From: an uncultured Lachnospiraceae bacterium
GTDB lineage: Bacteria > Bacillota > Clostridia > Lachnospirales > Lachnospiraceae
Length of the DNA stretch: 43,462 nucleotides
NCBI GenBank assembly: GCA_910588875.1
Contig: CAJURT010000032.1
Location: 1-43,462, forward strand
Direction of reading: 5' to 3'
Of the stretch, positions 24,875 through 32,252 are shown piece after piece (within the stretch, counting starts at the first letter, position 1; every line of letters begins with the position of its first letter). The notes under the pieces were generated by a model. That model made no database searches. It was not told the DNA's origin and worked only from the letters and a program-made list of their open reading frames with translations. Both the position numbers and the translations under genes were made by a program.

Positions 24875-25753
24875 ATGAGATTTGGAGCATTAGAGGCAGG
24901 AGGAACGAAGATGGTCTGCGCGGTGGGGACCAGGGAGGGAAAGATTTTAGAGAAGGTGTCCATCCCGACAGAGACTCCGGAGGTGACCATGCCCAGGCTT
25001 TTAGAATATTTTCAGGACAAGGAGATCGCTTCCCTGGGGATCGGCTGTTTCGGGCCTGTGGATCTTGACCGGAATTCCAGGACCTACGGCCACATCCTGA
25101 TGACCCCTAAGCTGGCCTGGCGGGGGTATGATATCTGTGGGTATTTCCGGGAGAACTTAAAGATTCCGGTGGGGTTTGACACAGACGTCAACGGTTCCAT
25201 GCTGGGAGAGTGTACCTGGGGCTGTGCAAAGGGCCTGGACACTGCCATCTATATCACCGTGGGGACAGGGATCGGGGGCGGGGTAATCGCCGGAGGGAGG
25301 CTGCTCCATGGAATGCAGCACCCGGAAGGGGGGCATCTGCTGATTCCTGCCAGGCAGGATGACCCTTACAAGGGGAAATGCCCCAGCCACGGCCATTGCC
25401 TGGAGGGGCTGGCAGCAGGGCCGGCCATAGAGGAGCGATGGGGCGCCAAAGGGGCTGCCCTGGCGGACAGGCATGAGGTGTGGGAACTGGAAGCCCACTA
25501 CCTGGCTTATGCCGTCACCAACTATATCCTGGTGCTGTCCCCCAAAAAGATTATTTTGGGCGGCGGCGTCATGCACCAGCAGCAGCTGTTCCCTATGATC
25601 CGGGAAAAAGTGAAAGAGATGCTGGGCGGCTATCTTGAGACAGAGGAACTTAAGGACATGGATCAATACATCGTGTGTCCGTCTTTGGAGGACAACCAGG
25701 GAATCCTGGGAGCCATGAAGCTGGGGATGGATGCCTTGGAAGAAGCCAGATAA
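24875..25753 (+). CDS. ROK family fructokinase
   Basis: Sugar kinase of 292 aa, most like the GmuE/YdhR ROK fructokinases. It has the ROK phosphate loop GALEAGGTK, FGPVDLD, the catalytic Asp in DTDVNGSMLGE, VGTGIGGG, and the zinc site made by the EGGH His plus the C-x-x-H-x-x-C-L-E-G segment (CPSHGHCLEG). That segment and the neighbouring manA support fructose as substrate. AAGGAGGAGG lies just before the ATG. It probably forms an operon with manA (13-nt gap). Confidence 0.9.
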   Translation: MRFGALEAGGTKMVCAVGTREGKILEKVSIPTETPEVTMPRLLEYFQDKEIASLGIGCFGPVDLDRNSRTYGHILMTPKLAWRGYDICGYFRENLKIPVGFDTDVNGSMLGECTWGCAKGLDTAIYITVGTGIGGGVIAGGRLLHGMQHPEGGHLLIPARQDDPYKGKCPSHGHCLEGLAAGPAIEERWGAKGAALADRHEVWELEAHYLAYAVTNYILVLSPKKIILGGGVMHQQQLFPMIREKVKEMLGGYLETEELKDMDQYIVCPSLEDNQGILGAMKLGMDALEEAR

Positions 25754-25766
25754 GAGAGGAACGGAA

Positions 25767-26699
25767 ATGAGGGAAATGATAAGGCTGGAACCGGTATTCA
25801 AGCAGATGGTATGGGGCGGAAACCGGCTGAGGGATTATTTCGGATATGAGATCCCAGGTGAAGACACAGGGGAGGCCTGGGTGATCAGCGCCCATCCCCA
25901 GGGGGATTGCCGGGTATCAGAAGGCAGCTTTGAGGGAAAGAGTTTGTCCTGGCTGTGGGAGAACCACAGGGAACTTTTCGGGAACATGGAAGGGGAAGAA
26001 TTCCCGCTGCTGGTCAAGTTCATCGATGCCAGGGAAGATTTAAGCATCCAGGTACATCCCGACGATGCCTATGCCAAGTCCCACGAAAACGGGGCGCGGG
26101 GCAAGACGGAGTGTTGGTATATCCTGGACTGTGAGCCGGGAGCGGACATTATCGTCGGCCATCGGGCAGAGACGAAGGAAGAGATGAAGCGGCTGATGGA
26201 GGAAAACCGCTGGCAGGACTTTTTGAAGGTACGCCCCATCCATCCCGGGGACTTTTTCCAGATTCCCCCCGGAACCGTGCACGCGATCCGCAAGGGGACG
26301 CTGCTGATTGAAATCCAGCAGAATTCCGCAGTTACATACCGGATGTATGATTATGGGCGCATGCCCGGGGGGAAACCCCGCCAGCTCCATTTGACACAGG
26401 CGCTGGATGTGGTGCGCTGCCCCCACAAGGACAGCACAGGAGAACGCATAACCTCCCACGGGGCAGAATACGATAAGGAGTTTTTAGTCTCCTGCCCCTT
26501 CTATACCGTAGAGAAATACGACATCCGGGGCACCCTGGAACTGGAACAGGACCAGCCGTTTCTGATGGTTAGCGTGATCAGGGGGAAAGGGGCCATAGAC
26601 GGCTGCCCCGTCAACAAAGGGGATTGCCTGATCCTTCCTGCCGGCTACGGAACCGCCAGGCTGGAGGGGAATCTCAGTGTTGTGACAGCCCATTGCTGA
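25767..26699 (+). CDS. manA: mannose-6-phosphate isomerase, class I
   Basis: Zinc enzyme of 310 aa converting mannose-6-P and fructose-6-P. It belongs to the short bacterial type I form: N-terminal VWGGNRLRDYFG, STHP-type region with TGEAWVISAHPQGD, the zinc ligands His97 in QVHPDD, Glu in KTECWYIL and His in GTVHAI. The ATG at 25767 behind AGAGAGGAACGG is used. With the ROK kinase just upstream it forms a fructose/mannose module. Confidence 0.94.
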   Translation: MREMIRLEPVFKQMVWGGNRLRDYFGYEIPGEDTGEAWVISAHPQGDCRVSEGSFEGKSLSWLWENHRELFGNMEGEEFPLLVKFIDAREDLSIQVHPDDAYAKSHENGARGKTECWYILDCEPGADIIVGHRAETKEEMKRLMEENRWQDFLKVRPIHPGDFFQIPPGTVHAIRKGTLLIEIQQNSAVTYRMYDYGRMPGGKPRQLHLTQALDVVRCPHKDSTGERITSHGAEYDKEFLVSCPFYTVEKYDIRGTLELEQDQPFLMVSVIRGKGAIDGCPVNKGDCLILPAGYGTARLEGNLSVVTAHC

Positions 26700-26783
26700 G
26701 AGGCCGGAAGTGCTGGCGGCGCATTTACAGGGGTTTTAGAAATCCTTAAACCCCGAAACCGCGCCGCCAGCACTTCCGGCCTC
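26700..26783. repeat. 23-bp perfect inverted repeat with nested inner stem
   Basis: Arms 26700-26722 and 26761-26783 are perfect reverse complements (23 bp, GC-rich). The 38-nt interior holds a second inverted pair, GGGGTTT (26730-26736) and AAACCCC (26748-26754). There is no U-tract on either side. It follows manA directly and could act as a rho-independent-like stop, a 3' stabiliser, or be a small mobile intergenic palindrome. Confidence 0.85.
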
Positions 26784-26854
26784 CCAGCCCTTCCCCCCCG
26801 ACTCCCTCCAGGCACTGCCTCCCCTACCCTCCGGCCCCCAACGCCCCGCTCCCC
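26783..26854 (-). other. C-rich tract, quadruplex-type G runs on the minus strand
   Basis: On the minus strand two sets of four G runs occur: G3-N4-G7-N2-G3-N2-G3 (26783-26806), and a second with runs at 26821-26824, 26827-26829, 26835-26839, 26844-26847 and 26851-26854. The tract is strongly pyrimidine-biased on the plus strand and carries no open reading frame I can support. Folding in the cell is unproven. Confidence 0.55.
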
Positions 26855-26886
26855 ATGGCGTACCCCTCCAAAACCCACAGATTAGA

Positions 26887-26915
26887 TTGAATTTTAGCGC
26901 TGTTATGTGTATAAT
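26887..26915 (+). promoter_or_regulatory. promoter of the DUF6062 gene
   Basis: TTGAAT (26887-26892), 17-bp spacer, perfect TATAAT (26910-26915), 35 nt before the ATG with a predicted start near 26922. Confidence 0.8.
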
Positions 26916-26956
26916 GGTAAAGACAAAGAGGCAGCCACAAAAGATGGGGAAGAGAA

Positions 26957-27730
26957 ATGAAGGAGAAATTGTATACGATTGAACTGACGGATGCGGTAAA
27001 ATCCGGGGACGAGTGCCTGTTTTGCTGGCTGGAGAGGAAGCTGGAGCAGGAGAACCTGGAATTTGTCCTGGGCTCCTCTTATATGGAGGATGATATCCGG
27101 GGGGAGACCAGCCGGAAAGGGTTCTGCAGGCACCACACAAAGATGATGTATGATTATGGCAACAGCCTGGGGAATGCATGGATCTTCAAATCGCGGCTGG
27201 AACATATGAATGGGGAACTGAAAAAGCAGATGGCACATTATGTTCCGGGAAAGGGCGGCGGTTTTTTGGGACGCCTTCGGAAAACGGGCCAGGCGGGGGA
27301 GAGCGGCGGTTCTTCCCAGGCGGAGGCATGGCTTAGGTCGGAAGAGGGGCATTGCTATGTCTGCGGACGCATGAAGGTGATCTATGGGAGGATGCTGGAT
27401 ACGTTTGTCTATATGCTCAGGAACGACCCCGAATTCTGCGGGCTGCTGATGGATTCTAAAGGGTTCTGCTTCCACCATTTTGCGGATGTCCTAACGGTCT
27501 GTGAGGAAAAGCTGAAGCCGGAGGAAAAGCAGCAGTGGATTCCCAAGCTGGGGGAACTGATGGCCAGGAACTTAGACCGGGTCCAGGAAGATATTGACTG
27601 GCTGATTGAGAAATATGATTACCGGAACAAGGATGCGGACTGGAGGCAGTCCCGGGATGCGGTACAGCGGGTTATGCAGAAGATGGCGGGCATTTATCCG
27701 GCTGACCCCGTATTCCAGTGCCGGAAATAG
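26957..27730 (+). CDS. DUF6062 family protein with duplicated Cys/His sites
   Basis: A 257-aa soluble protein that I recognise only as the clostridial DUF6062 family; function unknown. It shows an internal duplication: C20-x2-C23 with C57-x-H59-H60, and C133-x2-C136 with C171-x-H173-H174, spacings of 33 and 34 residues between the CxxC pair and the CxHH element. This is a plausible pair of zinc or metal sites, one per repeat. A Gly/Ser-rich linker (about 98-125) separates the two halves. It has its own strong promoter and a GGGGAAGAG ribosome site and lies upstream of rubrerythrin. Confidence 0.82.
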   Translation: MKEKLYTIELTDAVKSGDECLFCWLERKLEQENLEFVLGSSYMEDDIRGETSRKGFCRHHTKMMYDYGNSLGNAWIFKSRLEHMNGELKKQMAHYVPGKGGGFLGRLRKTGQAGESGGSSQAEAWLRSEEGHCYVCGRMKVIYGRMLDTFVYMLRNDPEFCGLLMDSKGFCFHHFADVLTVCEEKLKPEEKQQWIPKLGELMARNLDRVQEDIDWLIEKYDYRNKDADWRQSRDAVQRVMQKMAGIYPADPVFQCRK

Positions 27731-27802
27731 GAGGTTGCCCAGTATATTTTTGGGGATTAAAGAGATAATAATGGAAAGTCTGATAAGAAAAGGAGATTTT
27801 CC

Positions 27803-28396
27803 ATGATTGATTTTAAGAGCAGTGAGACAGCAAAAAACCTGATCCGGGCGTTTGCCGGGGAGAGCCAGGCCAGAAACCGATATACCCTGGCAGCCGGGAA
27901 GGCAAAGAAGCAGGGATTGCCGGTGATTGAGTCGGTGTTTTTGTTTACCGCCGGGCAGGAACTGGCACATGCGGATGTTTTTTATGATTATCTGAAGGAA
28001 CTGAAGGGGCAGAATATCCGGGTGGATGGGGCTTATCCGGTTGACCAGTATGAGAGCAGCTTAGATCTGTTAAAGGCAGCAAGGCACAATGAATATGAGG
28101 AGTTCCAGGATGTATACCAAAGCTTTGGGAATATAGCCAGGGAGGAAGGCTTTGAACAGATTGCGGGGACATTTTTTAAGATTGCGGAGATTGAAAAGCT
28201 GCATGGTGACCGTTTCCAGCTGTTTGCGGATTATCTGGAGAAAAACCAGCTGTTTGTGTCTGAGGTGGAGACGGGCTGGATGTGCCTGAACTGCGGGTTT
28301 GTGTTCCGCGGCAACAAGGTGCCGGCTTCCTGCCCGGTATGCAGCCATGAACAGGGATATTTTATCCGGCTGGAATTAGCGCCCTATATCCAGTGA
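27803..28396 (+). CDS. rbr: rubrerythrin
   Basis: Non-haem di-iron peroxidase of anaerobes, reducing hydrogen peroxide (197 aa). The N-terminal four-helix bundle has the iron ligands in AGESQARNRY, QELAHA, EYEEF and EIEKLHGDRF; the C-terminal rubredoxin-like domain binds a second iron with CLNC and CPVC pairs (about residues 155-178). AAGGAGA precedes the ATG. Oxidative-stress control such as PerR is likely in general, but I could not see a convincing operator in the 72-nt gap upstream. Confidence 0.96.
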   Translation: MIDFKSSETAKNLIRAFAGESQARNRYTLAAGKAKKQGLPVIESVFLFTAGQELAHADVFYDYLKELKGQNIRVDGAYPVDQYESSLDLLKAARHNEYEEFQDVYQSFGNIAREEGFEQIAGTFFKIAEIEKLHGDRFQLFADYLEKNQLFVSEVETGWMCLNCGFVFRGNKVPASCPVCSHEQGYFIRLELAPYIQ

Positions 28397-28452
28397 TGGG
28401 GTTACTGCTGTAATCACCGCTATTTCCGCAGTGCAGCGCTCTGGCGAAAAGG

Positions 28453-28478
28453 GGCGGGCCATGGCAGCATGGCCTGCC
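28453..28478 (+). terminator. hairpin after rubrerythrin
   Basis: An 11-bp stem (28453-28463 with 28468-28478, one G-U) with loop GCAG, and no T-run. It is GC-rich and may mark the mRNA 3' end. Confidence 0.4.
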
Positions 28479-28521
28479 AAAGGGCTGTACTCGCTTTATG
28501 GATGGAAGGATGATGATACAT

Positions 28522-29184
28522 ATGGAAAACAAAAGGATTGCAGGGGTTATATTCGACCAGGACGGGCTTTTATTTGACACGGAGAGGGTATCGGCGGTTG
28601 CATGGGGGATAGCAGGGGATGAACTGGGCTTCCATGTGGAGGAGTCTTTCCTTTGCACGATCCGCGGCGCCAATTTTCAGGATGCGGTCAAAAAACTCCG
28701 GGAGACCTATGGGGAAGGCTTTGATTTCTATAAGCTGAGGGAAAGGAAGCAGGAGATTTTTATCAAGCTTTTGCGGGAACAGGAGATACCGGTAAAACCA
28801 GGGGTACATGAATTGCTGGCTTATCTGCAAAGCCAGGGTTACGGGATTGCCCTGGCAACGGCCAGTACCCGGGAATACACCATTGAGAACCTGCGCCTGG
28901 CCGGGATTGAGGGATATTTTCGGCACATGGTGACTGGGGATATGGTGAAGGAGGCAAAGCCGAATCCTGAGATTTTTTTTAAAGCAGCGGAACTTTTGGG
29001 AGTGGAGCCAGGGCGCTGCCTGGTGCTGGAGGACAGTTTAAACGGCGTGGAGGCCGGGCTTCGGGGCGGTTTTGTCACGGTGATGGTTCCGGATCTGACC
29101 CAGCCGGGGGAGGAACTGCAGCAGCGCGTGGCCCGGGTATGCCCTTCGCTGAAAGAAGTAAGGGACTGGCTGATGGAGGCATGA
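28522..29184 (+). CDS. HAD superfamily hydrolase, beta-phosphoglucomutase-like
   Basis: Cytoplasmic phosphatase or phosphomutase of about 220 aa with the HAD motifs: nucleophile and acid/base Asp12 and Asp14 in FDQDGLLFDTE, motif II Thr/Ser in ATASTRE, motif III Lys in AKPNPEIF, and motif IV in LEDSLNGVEA. A helical cap lies after motif I, as in the PGMB/GPH subfamily. Several in-frame ATGs compete (28498, 28510, 28513, 28522); 28522 is preferred because GGAAGG lies at 28504-28509, although the spacing (12 nt) is long. The natural substrate cannot be read. Confidence 0.88.
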   Translation: MENKRIAGVIFDQDGLLFDTERVSAVAWGIAGDELGFHVEESFLCTIRGANFQDAVKKLRETYGEGFDFYKLRERKQEIFIKLLREQEIPVKPGVHELLAYLQSQGYGIALATASTREYTIENLRLAGIEGYFRHMVTGDMVKEAKPNPEIFFKAAELLGVEPGRCLVLEDSLNGVEAGLRGGFVTVMVPDLTQPGEELQQRVARVCPSLKEVRDWLMEA

Positions 29185-29188
29185 TTTG

Positions 29189-30124
29189 GTGAAGAGAAGA
29201 ATGTGGGCGTTACCGGCCCTGGCAGCATTGGCGGCAGGCGGGCTTTTGCGTTCGGAATATGAGCGGGATCATTTTGTGGTGGAGGAGGCCAGGGTGAAGT
29301 CTTACAAAGTAAGGCGGGAGCGGAGGCTGGTTTTCCTTACCGATTTGCATGACAAGGAATTCGGGGAAGGGAACAGCCGGCTTTTGGAGGCAGTCCGGCA
29401 GGCAGCCCCGGATTTGGTTTTAATTGGCGGGGATACTATGGTGGCAAAGCCGGGGCGGGCCTCCCTGGAGGCCACACAGCGGTTGCTGGAGGGGCTTGCA
29501 GGAATCTGCCCGGTCTGTTACGGGAACGGAAACCATGAACAGCGCCTGAGGGAGCAGCAGGAGACATACGGGGATATGTACCGGAGGTTCCGGGAACTGC
29601 TGAGACAAAATAAGGTGGAATACCTGTCAGATTCTTCTGTGGATATTGGGGATGACATCCGGGTCAGCGGCCTGGATATTGACGAGGTGTATTACCATAA
29701 CCGGGTTTCCCAAAAGATGGGGGCCGCCTATATAAGCCGCCGCCTGGGAAAAGCGGCAGAGGGAAGGTTCCAGGTACTGCTGGCGCATTCCCCGCTGTTT
29801 GCGGATGCTTACGGCAGATGGGGGGCGGATCTGGCCCTGGCCGGGCATTTTCACGGCGGGACGATCCGGCTCCCTTTGCTGGGAGGGGTGATGACGCCCC
29901 AATACCAGTTTTTCCTCCCCTGCTGCGGCGGGACGTTTGAAAGGGACGGCCGGTTCATGGTTGCCGGACGCGGCCTGGGGACCCATTCGGTGAATATCCG
30001 GCTTGGCAATAAGCCGCAGGTGGTGGTGGTGAAACTCTTGCCGGGGGAGGAAAAGGAGACGGCAGCGGAGAAAAAACTGATGAGGAAGGGGCAGGGAACG
30101 GCAAGTGATGGCAATTTCTTATAA
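29189..30124 (+). CDS. metallophosphoesterase, membrane-anchored
   Basis: Calcineurin-like phosphoesterase of 311 aa, close to the YkuE/YaeI type. An N-terminal hydrophobic segment (about residues 4-18) suggests a membrane anchor or signal. Metal-binding motifs occur in order: DLHD, GGDT, GNHE, AHSP and GHFHGG. The frame begins TTG-GTG at 29186/29189, with GGAGG at 29175-29179; GTG at 29189 gives better spacing. It lies 4 nt after the HAD gene and overlaps scpA by 17 nt. Its substrate is unknown. Confidence 0.88.
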   Translation: MKRRMWALPALAALAAGGLLRSEYERDHFVVEEARVKSYKVRRERRLVFLTDLHDKEFGEGNSRLLEAVRQAAPDLVLIGGDTMVAKPGRASLEATQRLLEGLAGICPVCYGNGNHEQRLREQQETYGDMYRRFRELLRQNKVEYLSDSSVDIGDDIRVSGLDIDEVYYHNRVSQKMGAAYISRRLGKAAEGRFQVLLAHSPLFADAYGRWGADLALAGHFHGGTIRLPLLGGVMTPQYQFFLPCCGGTFERDGRFMVAGRGLGTHSVNIRLGNKPQVVVVKLLPGEEKETAAEKKLMRKGQGTASDGNFL

Positions 30125-30902
30125 GCTGGAGAAATTTGAAGGGCCCCTGGATTTGCTCCTGCATCTGATAGACAAAAACAAGGTGGATATCTATGATATC
30201 CCTATTGTGGAGATAACCCGGCAGTATCTGGATTATGTCAGCCACATGGAGCGGGAGGACTTAAACCTTGTCAGCGATTTTCTGGTTATGGCGGCAACTT
30301 TGCTGGATATCAAGTCGCGGATGCTGCTGCCCAGGGAGGTAAACGAGGAAGGGGAGGAAGAGGATCCCAGGGCAGAACTGGTTGCCCGGCTGCTGGAATA
30401 TAAGCGTTATAAGATGATGGCCCTGGAACTTTCCGATATGGAGGAGGATGCACAGGGAGTTTTGTTCAAGGCACCGACAGTGCCTAAGGAGGTGGCAAGA
30501 TACGAGCCGCCGGTGGATTTGGATGAACTGCTGGACGGCCTGACGCTGGCAAAGCTACAGAGGATTTTCAACCAGGTGGTGAAACGGCAGCAGGATAAGG
30601 TGGATCCGATCCGCAGCAGCTTCGGCACAATTAAGAAAGAGCCGGTCAGCCTGGAGGCCCGGATACTGGGGGTGCTTAAGTTTGCCAGGCAGCACCGCCG
30701 CTTCAGTTTCCGACAGATGTTAACGCGGCAGGGGGATAAACTGGAGGTGGTAGTGACATTCCTGGCCATTTTGGAACTGATGAAGATCGGGAAGATCCAC
30801 CTGGCCCAGGAACATACCTTTGACGATATGGAGATAGAGATCCTGGAGACAGAGGGTGAGGATACAAAACTGGAACTGGATCTGGAAGGCCTGGACGGGT
30901 GA
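30108..30902 (+). CDS. scpA: segregation and condensation protein A
   Basis: Kleisin subunit (264 aa) that bridges the SMC heads and recruits ScpB for chromosome segregation. Family motifs: N-terminal KLEKFEGPLDLLLHLI and VDIYDIPIVEITRQYL, the SDFLVMAATLLDIKSRMLLP segment, an acidic middle, and a C-terminal winged helix with VVVTFLAILELMKIGKI. ATG 30108 is preferred over GTG 30105. The gene overlaps the phosphoesterase and is followed by scpB. Confidence 0.96.
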   Translation: MAISYKLEKFEGPLDLLLHLIDKNKVDIYDIPIVEITRQYLDYVSHMEREDLNLVSDFLVMAATLLDIKSRMLLPREVNEEGEEEDPRAELVARLLEYKRYKMMALELSDMEEDAQGVLFKAPTVPKEVARYEPPVDLDELLDGLTLAKLQRIFNQVVKRQQDKVDPIRSSFGTIKKEPVSLEARILGVLKFARQHRRFSFRQMLTRQGDKLEVVVTFLAILELMKIGKIHLAQEHTFDDMEIEILETEGEDTKLELDLEGLDG

Positions 30903-30939
30903 CGGACTGGGAAGAATGGGCGGAAGGGACATAACAGAA

Positions 30940-31725
30940 ATGGGAAACTGGTTTGAGGATGAGGAGTTTGATATGTCTGCCATTGAGGCACGGCACATGG
31001 AAATGGAAGCCGAGGCACAGCTGGAGGCGGAGGCTGAACAGCAGCTGAGATTGGAGAAAGCCTTAAAGGAGGGGGAAGAGGAGGAGCCTGGGGGCGGAAG
31101 CTATCCGGAGAGCGACTGGGAGGCAATCGTGGAGGCGGTTTTGTTTACCATGGGCCAATCGGTGGAACTGCGCCAGCTGGCAATCGCCATCGGCCAGAGC
31201 GAGAAGGTAGCCCGCAGGGTGGTGGAGAATCTTCAAAAACGATATGAGACGGAGAACCGGGGGATGCAGATCCTGGAGTTGGACCATGCATTCCAGATGG
31301 GTACAAAAGCACGGTTTTACGATAACCTGATCCGTGTGGCTTCTGCCCCCAAAAAGCATGTGCTGACGGATGTGGTCCTGGAGACCCTGTCGATTATTGC
31401 GTATAAGCAGCCGGTTACGAAGATGGAGATATCACGGATCCGGGGGGTATCCTCCGACCATGCAGTCAACCGGTTGGTGGAATACGGGCTGGTGAGTGAG
31501 GTGGGGAGGCTGGATGCCCCCGGAAGGCCCGTATTGTTCGCCACAACAGAAGAATTCCTGCGGCGTTTTGGGATCGGTTCCATGGAAGATCTGCCCAGCA
31601 TGAACCCGGAGCAGGAGGAGGAGATCATCCAGGCGGTGGAAGAGGAATTACAGATGAAGCTGGAGGAGCCTTCGGAGGCGGAGGACGGGGATAGGGATAC
31701 GGATACGGGTTTTGCCTTGACTTGA
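30940..31725 (+). CDS. scpB: segregation and condensation protein B
   Basis: Winged-helix partner of ScpA in the SMC condensin (261 aa from ATG 30940). The core runs from about residue 60 (WEAIVEAVLFTMG) and includes LETLSIIAYKQPVTKMEI, IRGV, LVEYGLV and GRPVLFATTEEFLRRFGI. The first 55 residues are an acidic Glu/Ala-rich extension not usual for the family (typically near 190-200 aa), and the C-terminus also has an acidic tail. GGAAGGG at 30922-30928 lies before ATG 30940; ATG 30916 is an alternative. Confidence 0.94.
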   Translation: MGNWFEDEEFDMSAIEARHMEMEAEAQLEAEAEQQLRLEKALKEGEEEEPGGGSYPESDWEAIVEAVLFTMGQSVELRQLAIAIGQSEKVARRVVENLQKRYETENRGMQILELDHAFQMGTKARFYDNLIRVASAPKKHVLTDVVLETLSIIAYKQPVTKMEISRIRGVSSDHAVNRLVEYGLVSEVGRLDAPGRPVLFATTEEFLRRFGIGSMEDLPSMNPEQEEEIIQAVEEELQMKLEEPSEAEDGDRDTDTGFALT

Positions 31726-31745
31726 ATACAATAACATGTTACTAT
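31717..31745 (+). promoter_or_regulatory. promoter of the dUTPase gene
   Basis: TTGACT (31717-31722), 17-bp spacer, TACTAT (31740-31745), overlapping the 3' end of scpB. Predicted transcription start near 31752, which supports a downstream start codon for the dUTPase. Confidence 0.65.
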
Positions 31746-31808
31746 TTCTTCATAAAAAGATCAGGTTTTCCTATGCCTGAAAATGCAAAAAGAGGAAGGT
31801 CAGGGAAG

Positions 31809-32243
31809 ATGCCAAAGATCAGGATTCGATATTTGAATGAACGGCTGGAGCGGCTGGCATATGTGGACGGAAGGTCAGACTGGATTGACTTGCGGGCTGC
31901 CGAGGATGTGGCGATGCAGGCAGGAGAGTTCAGGCTGATCCCTCTGGGCGTTGCCATGGAACTGCCGGAAGGGTATGAGGCCCATGTGGTGCCCAGGAGC
32001 AGTACCTATAAGAATTTCGGGATCATCCAGACAAACCATATGGGGGTGATAGACGAAAGCTATTGCGGTGACCATGACCAGTGGTATTTTCCGGCCTATG
32101 CGCTTAGGGATACGCAGATACGGGAAGGGGACAGGATCTGCCAATTCCGTATCATGGAGCACCAGCCGGTGATCCGTTTTGAGGAAGTGGAGAGTCTGGG
32201 ACATAAAGACCGGGGCGGTATCGGAAGTACCGGTAGAAAGTGA
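31809..32243 (+). CDS. dut: dUTP diphosphatase, trimeric type
   Basis: Hydrolyses dUTP to dUMP, limiting uracil in DNA (144 aa). The five family motifs are present: DLRAAEDV, PRSST, NHMGVIDESYCGD, GDRICQFRI and the C-terminal GGIGSTG. The motif-3 region has an extra insertion (GDHDQWYFPAYAL), found in one clostridial group. The ATG at 31809 follows GAGGAAGG at 31792-31799; upstream in-frame ATG 31773 and TTG 31722 lack a ribosome site. The next gene starts 9 nt downstream. Confidence 0.92.
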   Translation: MPKIRIRYLNERLERLAYVDGRSDWIDLRAAEDVAMQAGEFRLIPLGVAMELPEGYEAHVVPRSSTYKNFGIIQTNHMGVIDESYCGDHDQWYFPAYALRDTQIREGDRICQFRIMEHQPVIRFEEVESLGHKDRGGIGSTGRK

Positions 32244-32252
32244 TGGATAGAA

